A DNA stretch of 24,563 nt, taken from the NCBI GenBank assembly GCA_046541195.1, contig JBKHDT010000033.1, forward strand, positions 1-24,563, given 5' to 3'. Origin of the DNA: JBKHDT01 sp046541195. GTDB taxonomy: Bacteria > Pseudomonadota > Gammaproteobacteria > Halothiobacillales > Halothiobacillaceae. How positions within the stretch are numbered: the first letter of the stretch is position 1; each line of letters starts with the position of its first letter. Position numbers and translations under genes: made by a program. Under the pieces are notes generated by a model. It was not told the DNA's origin, ran no database searches, and saw only the letters and a list, made by a program, of their open reading frames with translations. Below are positions 1 to 7,700 of this stretch, piece by piece.

Positions 1-119
1 TACACCGCCTATCCGGCCAACGTCGTAATCGTGCGGTCGTGCCGACGGGCGACCGGCGTGGCACCGTGCCGGGATTGCGGGTGGTTGTGTTGACGGGCGA
101 CCCGCGGTGCACCGTGCCC

Positions 120-153
120 GTAGGCCCGATAAGGCCGCAGGCCGCATCGGGCA
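120..153 (+). repeat. REP-like palindrome (plus orientation)
   Basis: The element begins with GTAG followed by an imperfect palindrome. GCCCGAT pairs with ATCGGGC around a GGCC-rich centre. The GTAG head and the GGATAAGGC-like body match the layout of gammaproteobacterial repetitive extragenic palindromes, which RAYT transposases recognise. It pairs with an opposite element at 185-216 to form a BIME. Confidence 0.7.
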
Positions 154-184
154 AATCCAGGTACCGCCAACCCCGGGCCATTGA

Positions 185-216
185 TGCCGGATGCGGCTTC
201 GCCTTATCCGGCCTAC
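185..216 (-). repeat. REP-like palindrome (minus orientation)
   Basis: GCCGGAT (186-192) pairs with ATCCGGC, and the element ends in CTAC, the complement of the GTAG head. It closely resembles the classical enterobacterial REP body. With the element at 120-153 it forms a tail-to-tail BIME separated by about 30 bases. Confidence 0.75.
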
Positions 217-318
217 ACCGCCTATCCGGCCAACGTCGTAATCGTGCGGTCGTGCCGACGGGCGACCGCGGTGCACCGTGCCGGGATTGCGGGCGGTTGT
301 GTTGACGGGCGACCCGCG

Positions 319-468
319 AAGCACGGCGTTTCCCCAGGGGCAACGCGCCGGGCAGGGAGGTTGCTACGCGACGACGGTACAGGCGGTTGGTCGTGCGTGC
401 AGTGATGACGTCGCCCCGCGAACGACGTCCGCCGGGCACCGCGGGGATGCGGTTTTGGGCGGCGTTCT
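319..468. other. Non-coding tail downstream of CPII gene
   Basis: No gene is supported between the repeats and the stop of the CPII gene. The only structure seen is CCCCGCG (414-420) with CGCGGGG (440-446), a 7-bp stem about 20 bases past that stop. No T-run follows it, so it is at best a 3'-end hairpin and not a canonical intrinsic terminator. Confidence 0.4.
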
Positions 469-759
469 TCAGTGGATGAGCCACTGGGCATCGGATACAA
501 GGCAGATGCCCCCGAAGCGTCGCAGCGTGGGCCGCAGCTTGTCGATGATCGCTTCCACGTCGGACTCGGGGCAGGCGATCAGGATGTAGTGATTGCTGAA
601 CAGGCCGAGGCCTTCTTCGCTGCGTTCGCCGCGGTCGCCGCGTCCGGATACGTCCTTGATGATGGTGTATCCGGACAGGGGGATTTCTTCGAGGCTGTGG
701 AGCAGCCGCTCGGCCTGTTCCTCGGCGATGACGATCTCGATGCGCTTTATGGGTTTCAT
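469..759 (-). CDS. PII-like signalling protein of the SbtB/CPII type
   Basis: This encodes 96 residues of PII ferredoxin-like fold, starting MKPIKRIEIV and ending near RRFGGICLVSDAQWLIH. It lies directly downstream of sbtA on the same strand. Proteins of this kind (SbtB in cyanobacteria, CPII in chemoautotrophs) bind adenine nucleotides, and CPII also binds bicarbonate. They are thought to gate the bicarbonate transporter. The short glycine/charge-rich stretch at residues 38-50 replaces a classical T-loop, and the uridylylated tyrosine motif of GlnB is not apparent. The start at 759 is chosen because AAGGAGA lies 9-15 bases upstream. A longer frame reaching 930 has a Pro/Arg/Asn-rich leader unlike the family and is rejected. 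The family call is strong; the role as SbtA regulator is inferred from position. Confidence 0.88.
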   Translation of the reverse strand: MKPIKRIEIVIAEEQAERLLHSLEEIPLSGYTIIKDVSGRGDRGERSEEGLGLFSNHYILIACPESDVEAIIDKLRPTLRRFGGICLVSDAQWLIH

Positions 760-878
760 GTCCGTGTTTCTCCTTGGGTGATCAGACTGGTTAGCGCCCC
801 GGGGCGCGTTGTTGGGTTGACCGCGGTCGGCGCGTGGGCCCCGCCGCGGGTTTTGTCGCTCTGGTTCGTTGCTGTTCA

Positions 879-907
879 GGCCACGGATCGCTTCGTGCGG
901 CGTGGCC
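879..907 (-). other. Stem-loop between sbtA and CPII gene
   Basis: GGCCACG (879-885) is perfectly complementary to CGTGGCC (901-907) around a 15-base loop, inside the 201-bp gap of the presumed sbtA-CPII transcript. No T-run follows on the minus strand. It could partly terminate the transcript or stabilise mRNA ends to set the transporter/regulator ratio, but this is speculative. Confidence 0.35.
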
Positions 908-960
908 CTTGGGGGCGGGCCTTGGGGCACCGCCTCCGGCGTGGTTTTGCTAGGTCCGGC

Positions 961-1953
961 CTAGCCCCAGAGGGCCGAGGTAATGGCGTAGTACAACGGG
1001 ATGCCGATAATGATGTTGAAGGGGAAGGTGAATCCCAGCGACATCGTGAAGTACTGTCCGGGTCTGGCCTCGGGGATCGCGTAGCGGACGACTGCCGGCA
1101 CGACGATGTACGAGGCGCTGGCCGAGAGTATCGCAAGCAGGTAGGCGTCCCCTTTCGGCAGGCCCATGATCCAGGCCAGCAGCAGCGCGAGCATCGCGTT
1201 GATGGTCGGCATGATGATCGCGAAGCCGAACTGGAACGCACCCAGCGAGCGTGATTCGCGCAACTGACGCGCGACGAGCAGGCCCATCTCCAGCAGGAAG
1301 AACGCCAGGATGCCCTTGAAGATGTCCATGGTGAAGGGCGTCAGGGCCTTGACTGCGTCGCCGGCGATGAAGCCGATGGCCAGGCTGCCGATCAGCAGCA
1401 GATGCGCCCCGTCCGTGAAGGCCTCGTGCAGGACAGCCTTCATCGAGATGGGTGCGTTGGCTTCCGCGACTGTGGCGTTGGCTTGCTTTTCGCGGCTGCG
1501 CACGTAGGTGGCCAGAAGGACCGCCATGATGATGGCCGGCGACTCCATCAGGACCATTGCGACGGTCATGTAGCCGCCGAACTCGACCCCGTTTCGGGTC
1601 AGGAATTCCTGGGCTGCGATGAAGGTCACGGCGCTGATGGAACCATAGGTCGCGGCAATGGCGGCAGCGTCGTAGGGGTTGGTCCGGCCCTTGAGGATGA
1701 AGAAGCTGTAGGCCGGAATGACGGTTGCCATGATGATCGCCGCGCCCAGCGCCAGGACTGCGGTCAGCGACAGGCCGGCCTCTGCCAGCGCCATGCCGCC
1801 TTTCAGCCCGATGGCCATCAGCAGGTACAGCGAGAAGAACTTGGCAATGGCCGGCGGGATCTCGAGATTCGAGCGCAGCGCCCCGGCCAGTATGCCGAAA
1901 AAGAAAAACAGGATGACCGGGTCGATCAGGTTCTGGATCAGGTTGGCGTCCAT
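961..1953 (-). CDS. sbtA: Sodium-dependent bicarbonate symporter SbtA
   Basis: This is a 330-residue integral membrane protein of the SbtA permease family (Pfam PF05982). The family imports HCO3- with Na+ across the inner membrane to supply carbon fixation. About ten hydrophobic segments in two inverted-repeat halves are visible, joined by a hydrophilic linker around residues 150-175 (RSREKQANATVAEANAP). Conserved-looking stretches include LKGGMALAEAG, YGSISAVTF and FPFNIIIGIPLYYA. The protein is somewhat shorter than the roughly 370-residue cyanobacterial form, mainly in the linker. The start at 1953 has a strong GGAGG (complement of 1961-1965) seven bases upstream. The neighbours are a PII-like gene downstream and a divergent CbbR-like regulator upstream. 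Together they form a compact carbon-uptake and sensing module. Confidence 0.93.
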   Translation of the reverse strand: MDANLIQNLIDPVILFFFFGILAGALRSNLEIPPAIAKFFSLYLLMAIGLKGGMALAEAGLSLTAVLALGAAIIMATVIPAYSFFILKGRTNPYDAAAIAATYGSISAVTFIAAQEFLTRNGVEFGGYMTVAMVLMESPAIIMAVLLATYVRSREKQANATVAEANAPISMKAVLHEAFTDGAHLLLIGSLAIGFIAGDAVKALTPFTMDIFKGILAFFLLEMGLLVARQLRESRSLGAFQFGFAIIMPTINAMLALLLAWIMGLPKGDAYLLAILSASASYIVVPAVVRYAIPEARPGQYFTMSLGFTFPFNIIIGIPLYYAITSALWG

Positions 1954-2146
1954 GGGGTGTCCTCCAGGTCAGGTGCCCGGGCGGGCATGGCCCGCGGGCA
2001 TCGTGGAGTGCAGGGTCTGGCGTGTTGGATCGGGCATGGCAGGCAATCTCCTGGTCGCGTTTTTCGAAGGACTGGTTTTGCAGATCGGGTTAGCGTCGCG
2101 ATTTACGGCCGTGCGATGAATTCTGGAGGGGGCTGAAGATAAATTG

Positions 2147-2165
2147 AAATGAATAAATATCATTT
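2147..2165. promoter_or_regulatory. Perfect palindrome with T-N11-A LysR box
   Basis: AAATGA (2147-2152) and TCATTT (2160-2165) form a perfect inverted repeat around 7 bases. The T at 2150 and the A at 2162 are exactly 11 bases apart, the LysR-family T-N11-A signature. It sits in the AT-rich gap between sbtA and the LysR gene, 73-88 bases before the LysR start. It is likely the binding site for that regulator. Confidence 0.65.
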
Positions 2166-2170
2166 GGGTT

Positions 2171-2186
2171 ATAGCCCTGAGGCTAT
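2171..2186. promoter_or_regulatory. Second palindrome in sbtA-cbbR gap
   Basis: ATAGCC (2171-2176) and GGCTAT (2181-2186) are perfect arms around CTGA. The site lies 5 bases from the T-N11-A palindrome, consistent with the paired recognition and activation sites used by LysR regulators. The T-to-A spacing here is 12, not 11. It lies about 50 bases before the LysR start. Confidence 0.5.
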
Positions 2187-2234
2187 GAGTTGGGGGGCAG
2201 TGTTTGCCGGTATCGGCTGCGAGGAAGACCAGCC

Positions 2235-3143
2235 ATGATGCGGGTCACCCTGCGGCAACTGCGGTCATTTGAGGCCGTGGCCCGCCTGGGCAGCTTTTCC
2301 CGGGCGGCCGAGGAGATGCACGTGACCCAGCCGACGGTGTCCAAGCAGATTCGGCTGCTGACCGAGGAGGTCGGTCTGCCGCTGTTCGAGCAGATCGGCC
2401 GCCGGGTTTTTCTGACCCAGGCGGGCGAGGCGCTGCACGCGACCTGCTCCGAGTGGCTGGACAACTGGGGTCGCTTTGAACAGACCATCGCGGACATCAA
2501 GGGGCTCAAGCAGGGTCGGTTGCGAATCGCCACGGTGACCACCGGCAAATACTTCATGCCCCGGGTGCTCGGGCCTTTCTACGCCCGGTACCCGGGCATC
2601 GAGATCGCGCTGGAGGTGGTCAATCGCGACCGGCTGCTCGAGCGGTTGTCCCGCAACCAGGACGACCTGTACGTGATGGGGGTGCCCCCGGAGAACTGGG
2701 ACATCGTGAGCGAACCGCTGATGGAGAATCCGCTGGTGGTCATCGCGCCGCTGGATCATCCGCAGGTGGGAACGGCGCAGGTCCCGCTCGACAAGCTGGC
2801 GGACGAGCGTTTTTTGGTGCGTGAGCGCGGATCGGGCACGCGGATCGCCATGGAAACCCTGGCAAGCGAGTGGGGCATGCAGTTCAAGTTCACGATGGAG
2901 CTGGGCAGCAACGAGGCCATCAAGCAGGCCGTAGCCGGCGGGCTCGGGCTGGCCATGCTGTCCCGAAGCGCCCTGTCGGATGACCCGGCCAAGGACGACG
3001 TGGCCGTGCTGGACGTCCAGGGGTTCCCGATTCGCAGGCAGTGGTACGTGGTCCGGCCGCGGGGCAAGCAGCCTTCGGTCGTGGCCCAGACCTTCCTCGC
3101 CTTTCTGCACGCCCATATCCACCAGATCGTGCCCTCGGCCTGA
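2235..3143 (+). CDS. cbbR: LysR-family regulator, CbbR-like
   Basis: This encodes 302 residues from the chosen start. The N-terminal winged helix-turn-helix (residues about 4-63) reads LRQLRSFEAVARLGSFSRAA then HVTQPTVSKQIRLL, very like CbbR regulators of Calvin-cycle genes. A two-lobed effector domain follows (about 95-302). It is transcribed divergently from sbtA, with two palindromes in the shared region, which suggests it controls sbtA and CPII in response to carbon status. Two adjacent ATGs (2235, 2238) follow GAGGAAG at 2221-2227. A frame start at 2190 would add 15 unconserved residues. The LysR family is certain, the CbbR subclass likely. No RuBisCO genes are in view. Confidence 0.88.
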   Translation: MMRVTLRQLRSFEAVARLGSFSRAAEEMHVTQPTVSKQIRLLTEEVGLPLFEQIGRRVFLTQAGEALHATCSEWLDNWGRFEQTIADIKGLKQGRLRIATVTTGKYFMPRVLGPFYARYPGIEIALEVVNRDRLLERLSRNQDDLYVMGVPPENWDIVSEPLMENPLVVIAPLDHPQVGTAQVPLDKLADERFLVRERGSGTRIAMETLASEWGMQFKFTMELGSNEAIKQAVAGGLGLAMLSRSALSDDPAKDDVAVLDVQGFPIRRQWYVVRPRGKQPSVVAQTFLAFLHAHIHQIVPSA

Positions 3144-3179
3144 GCAGGCGGGGGGCTTCGGGGCGTCGCGCGTGGTGGC

Positions 3180-4382
3180 TCAGTCGATCCGCAAGGCTGC
3201 GGCAGGCCAGGCATCGGCCCGGAACGGCGCGTGGGCGGCCAGCCCGGCACAGTGGCCACGCATGAGTTGCGCTTCCCGGGCGCAGAAGTTCGCGACGGCC
3301 TCTCGCAGCGGTTCGTGTTCGACCCAGTGGGCCGACCAGGTGGGCGTGGGCACGAACCCGCGCGCAATCTTGTGCTCGCCCTGGGCCCCGGGCTCGAAGC
3401 GTGCCAGTCCCTCGCCGATGCAGTATTCGATTGCCCGGTAGTAGCAGGTCTCGAAGTGCAGGGCATCGTAGTCGGCCGCGCAGCCCCAGTAGCGTCCGTA
3501 GAGTGTGTCGCGGCCCCGGTAGAACAGCGCCGCGGCCACCGGGTTGCCGTCGTGTTCGGCCAAGGTCATCAGAACCTGCCGGCCCAGTTGCCGGCCGGTT
3601 TCCCGGAAGAAGGCGAGGCTGAGCGTCGGGATGCCCAGGTGCCGCTCGAAGGTATCCGTGTAGAAGCCGTGGAAGGTAGCCCACAGCGCATCGTCGATTT
3701 CATCGCCGTGCAGGATGCGCATCCGGATGCCCTGGTCGCGCACGCGCCGTCGCTCCTGGCGTACGTTCTTGCGCTTCTTCGAACTCATTGAGGCCAGAAA
3801 CGCCTCGAAATCCGCGTAGCCGTCGTTGTACCAGTGATACTGGCAGCCCATGCGCATCGAGAGCCCCGCCGCACGCAGGGACTCGATTTCCGCCTCGCGC
3901 ACAAAGAGCCAGTGCAGGCCGGAAAGCCGGTAGGACCGGGCCAGCGCAATGCCCTGTTCGATCAATACCCGGTGAAGCTGCGCGCTCTGCGCCTCGGGGT
4001 GGACCAGAAGCCTGGGCCCGGTGGCGGGTGTATAGGGCACGGACACGACCAACTTGGGATAGTACGGCAGGCCCATGCCTTCCCAGGCGGCCTGCCAGGA
4101 CTGGTCGAACACGAACTCCCCGTAGCCGTTGGTCTTGATGTACAGGGGCATGGCGGCCAGCAGTTCGCCGTGCGGGCGCTCGACCAGCAGGTGGCGCGGA
4201 TGCCAGCCGAACTCGCTGCCGAGGCACCCGTGCCGCTCAAGCCCGCTGAGGAAGCCGTGGCTGAGCAGCGGTTCATCGTGGCCGCCCAGAGCGTCCCAGG
4301 CCGCGGGATCAACCGCGTCCAGGCAGTCGACGGTGCGCACCTGAAGCGGGCCCGCAAGGGGCAGGGTCTGGTTTTCGTCCAA
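3180..4382 (-). CDS. FemAB/GNAT-like N-acyltransferase (COG3146/DUF482 type)
   Basis: This is a protein of the peptidogalycan/FemAB-like group (PF04339, COG3146), a GNAT-fold acyltransferase whose substrate is generally unknown. Visible blocks include LLSHGFLSGLERHGC, WHPRHLLVE, YGEFVFDQSWQAAWE, YYPKLVVSVPYTPATGPRLL, the basic SSKKRKNVRQERRRV, and HFETCYYRAIEYCIGEGL with ARFEPGAQGEHKIARGF near the C-terminus. All are typical of this family. A TTG start at 4382 is preferred: AAGGGAG (complement of 4391-4397) lies 8 bases upstream and gives 400 residues, near family length. An ATG at 4484 would add 34 residues rich in Gln/Arg/Pro, encode a repeat (HPFDSHPFDK), and has only a poorly placed AGGA. 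It is convergent with the LysR gene and divergent from the HD-GYP gene. The family call is solid; the biochemical role is unknown. Confidence 0.82.
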   Translation of the reverse strand: MDENQTLPLAGPLQVRTVDCLDAVDPAAWDALGGHDEPLLSHGFLSGLERHGCLGSEFGWHPRHLLVERPHGELLAAMPLYIKTNGYGEFVFDQSWQAAWEGMGLPYYPKLVVSVPYTPATGPRLLVHPEAQSAQLHRVLIEQGIALARSYRLSGLHWLFVREAEIESLRAAGLSMRMGCQYHWYNDGYADFEAFLASMSSKKRKNVRQERRRVRDQGIRMRILHGDEIDDALWATFHGFYTDTFERHLGIPTLSLAFFRETGRQLGRQVLMTLAEHDGNPVAAALFYRGRDTLYGRYWGCAADYDALHFETCYYRAIEYCIGEGLARFEPGAQGEHKIARGFVPTPTWSAHWVEHEPLREAVANFCAREAQLMRGHCAGLAAHAPFRADAWPAAALRID

Positions 4383-4396
4383 CGGCCGGTCTCCCT

Positions 4397-4426
4397 TGTC
4401 AAATGGATGGCTGTCAAATGGATGGC
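4397..4426. repeat. Exact 15-bp tandem duplication
   Basis: TGTCAAATGGATGGC occurs twice in tandem without mismatch (4397-4411, 4412-4426). It ends right at the presumed Shine-Dalgarno of the acyltransferase gene, so it lies in the 5' leader if TTG 4382 is the start, or encodes a five-residue repeat if ATG 4484 is used. Confidence 0.85.
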
Positions 4427-4721
4427 GCAGCGGGGTGATTGCCCGTTGCCGTGTCGATTGCGTTGCCTGCGCCGGCAGGAACATCCTGTGCGAATCCCGA
4501 AAAATCCGATCCCTGTCGCGTTTCGAGGTGCCTGTTGCGGATGCAGGATCGGACCGTGGCCCGCGCCCGCGGTTCGCCGCTGGTCGCAGTCTGATCCTGC
4601 CGCGGTCTTCGGGTTATGCGTTGCCGGCGCACGGCGGGTCGCCGGTGCGCTTCGGTGATGATTCCCGAATGGCCTGCTATGCTCGCCGGATCCGGTCATT
4701 GCCGATCAGCGAGAGCCCAGT

Positions 4722-7700
4722 ATGGCGGAAGCGGTCAAGAAACCCTGGCGGGTTACCATTCGGGTCACCGTCGTCGGCATGTTTCTGGCGATCACGACAT
4801 TCACGGCCGCGGTTGCCATCGGTCTGCAGTTTTACTTCAGCGCGAGCCTGGCGGAGCGTTCCGCACTGATTGCCTATGCCCAGACGGCGGAGCATACCCG
4901 CGAGTTTCTGTCGACGCTCGATGCGCAGGCGACCGTCGAGGTTCGGATGCTGGCGGCAAGGCAGGATCTGGTCGATCAGGCAGGGGCCTCCGATGTGGCG
5001 CGTGCGCATCTGGCGGATACGCTGCGCCGAAACCCCACCTTCTACTCGGCTTACCTGGGCTTCGACAATGGTGATCTCTATCAGCTGGTGAACCTCGACA
5101 GCGGGGCGCGCGTGCGCGAGCGCCTTGACGCACTGCCGCGGGACCGCTGGGTGATGATCACGATCACCGCGGATGCCTCCGGCCGCCAGCGACGGCTGGA
5201 GTATCTGGACGAGTCCTTCGAGCTGCGCGCATCCCGCGTGGAGCCGACCAGCTACCGGGCCGATCGCCGCCCCTGGTTCCAGCAGGCCCGATCCGCCGAG
5301 GTCCACAAGACCGAACCCTATCTCTTCGAGCATCTGCAGTCGCCTGGGCGGACCTACGCCCGTCGGCTTGAGGACGACTCGGCGGTACTGGGTATCGACA
5401 TCACCCTGGATTCACTGTCCTCGCGGCTGGCGCGTCACAAGACGACTCCCGAGAGCCGGCTGTATCTGTTCCAGCCGGATGGTGCCCTGATCGCCTCGAG
5501 CGAGCACGCGGTCCCGCCGCTGGAGTTGCCGCCCGCGCAGCCACTGGCGCTGACGCCCGAGGAGGAAGCGCTGGTGGCCGAAAACCCGCGGCTGATGGTT
5601 TCCAACGAGCTGGACTGGCCTCCCTTCGATTTTGCCGTCTCCGGGGCGCCCAGGGGCTATGCGATCGACATGCTCGGGCTGGTTTCCGGGATGACCGGTC
5701 TGGAGTTTCGCTACGTCAACGGCTATGGCTGGCCGGAACTTCTTGACATGTTTCGCGAAGGGCGCCTGGACATGGTCCATCCGGTGCTGGCCACGCCGGC
5801 GATCGACGAACTGGGCGCTCGAAGCGTAGCTTTCGTGGATGCGCCGTTCGGTGTGCTGACCCGGCCCGACGTGCCCCCGATCACCCGGATCGGGCAGCTT
5901 GTCGGCAAGCGGGTGGCCATTCCGGGCGGCTGGTCGAGCATCGAGAACTTCAGGCGCCTGTTTCCGGAGATGGAAATTGTCGAGGTGGCGGGGGCCCGGG
6001 AGCTGTTCGAGGCGGTTCGCTCCGGGGTGGCCGATGCCGGCATCGACAACGCCGCGCCGCTTCGCTACAACGCGCGCCAGTTCTTTGTCGAAGACCTGAA
6101 GATTCACGCGCCGCTGGACTTCGGCGATGCCGATGTGCCAACGGGGCTGCATTACCTGCTGCACCCTGATCGTGCCGAACTGCTGCCACTGATCGATCGG
6201 GCGCTGAAGGCCGTGACCCCGACGCAGCGGGAGGTCCTCGAGCGCATGTGGCTGCTCGAAAGCCAGCGCGGGGGCGTCGAGCGCACGACGGTCCCTGATC
6301 CGGCGCTGGTCGCGGCCAGCCGGGACCCGGCGGGATTCGGGCGTCTTCAGGAGGTGTCGCTCTCGGGGGCGGCGCATTACCTGTTTCTCGAGCCGGTCGG
6401 CATGCCGGGCGAGGACCCGGACTTCTTCGCGGTTGTCACCTCCCGTTCGGCGGTGCTGGGCCCCGCGCTGAGCGAGGTGCGCAAGTCGGTGCTGATCACC
6501 GCGCTGCTGCTGGTTTTCGTGCTGCCCCTGTCCTACGCCCTGGCCCGGTTCATCGTCCGGCCGGTCCGGGAGCTGGCGCAGGAAAACGAAAAGATCCGCA
6601 ATCAGCACTACGCCGACCTGGTGCGGGTGCGCAGTCATATCGTGGAGATCGACGACCTGGGTGCTTCGCTGATGCGGATGGGGCGCGCGATCGAGCGGCA
6701 TGTCCATGAACAGCAGGCGCTGATGGACTCGTTCGTCGAGTTGATCGCCCAGGCCATCGACCAGAAGTCGCCCTATACGGGCGGGCATTGCCGACGGGTT
6801 CCGGAGCTGGCCATCATGCTGGCGCGCAAGGCCGAGGAAAGCGACCAGCCTCCGTTCGCGGACTTCGGATTCCGGGACGAGAACGCCTGGCGGGAATTTC
6901 GGATTGGCGCCTGGCTGCACGATTGCGGCAAGATCACCACGCCCGAGCATATCGTCGACAAGGGCGTGAAGCTGGAGACCATTCACAACCGGATTCACGA
7001 GATCCGCACCCGGTTCGAGGTACTGCACCGCGACGCGACCATCCGCTACCTGGAACGCTGCCTGCATTCGCCACGCGACGAGCCGGCGGCGCAGGCGCAA
7101 AGGGATGAAACCCAGCGCAGGCTGCAGGAGGACTTTGCCTTCGTGGCCGGATGCAACGACGGCAGTATCCCGGTCGACCCGGCGGTCGAGCAACGTCTCG
7201 ACGCGATCGGTGCCATCACCTGGCAGCGGCATTTCGATGACCGCCTGGGCCTGGCACCGCTCGAGGCGGCCCGGCGCGGTCCTTCGGCGGACAATCTGCC
7301 CGTGCGCGAACCACTGCTCGCCGACAAGCCCTGGCACATCATCGAGCGACCGGAGCCGCCCGACTACGACCCCCGTCTTGGGATTCGGATGACGGTTCCC
7401 GAGCATCTGTACAATCTTGGGGAGCTGTACAACCTCAAGATTCCGCGCGGTACGCTGACCCCGGAGGATCGCTTCAAGATCCAGGAGCACATCATCGGAA
7501 CCATCCGCATGCTCGACCAGCTTCCGCTGCCCGAGGAACTGAGCCGGGTGCCGCGTTATGCCTCCACCCATCACGAAACCCTGGACGGGCGTGGTTACCC
7601 CCGGGGCCTGACGGCCGAGGACCTTTCGATCCCCGAGCGAATCATGATCCTGGCGGACATCTTCGAGGCACTGACGGCGGCCGACCGGCCCTACAAGCCG

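Larger units (their letters stand above)
1..318. repeat. 213-bp direct repeat unit, two copies
   Basis: Bases 1-106 recur almost exactly at 214-318, a period of 213 bases. The second copy is one base shorter because of a change around position 55/268. The copies diverge after about position 318. Between the two copies lie two REP-like palindromes. The window opens on TAC, the end of a CTAC head, so another REP element probably lies just outside. This is a non-coding block; the open frames across it have no protein-like composition. Confidence 0.85.
44..327 (+). repeat. ~26-bp GACGGGCGACC motif, four copies
   Basis: A motif starting GACGGGCGACC and continuing to CACCGTGCC begins at about 44, 92, 257 and 304. 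The spacing is about 48 bases inside each unit and 213 between units. The fourth copy decays after GACCCGCG. It is a sub-repeat nested in the 213-bp unit. Confidence 0.7.

Noticed and set aside
1..318. CRISPR array
   Set aside because: There are few repeats, of mixed length, with no regular short spacers; REP palindromes explain the structure.
760..930. N-terminal extension of the CPII gene
   Set aside because: The extension is Pro/Arg/Asn-rich and unlike PII proteins, and AAGGAGA is well placed for the start at 759.
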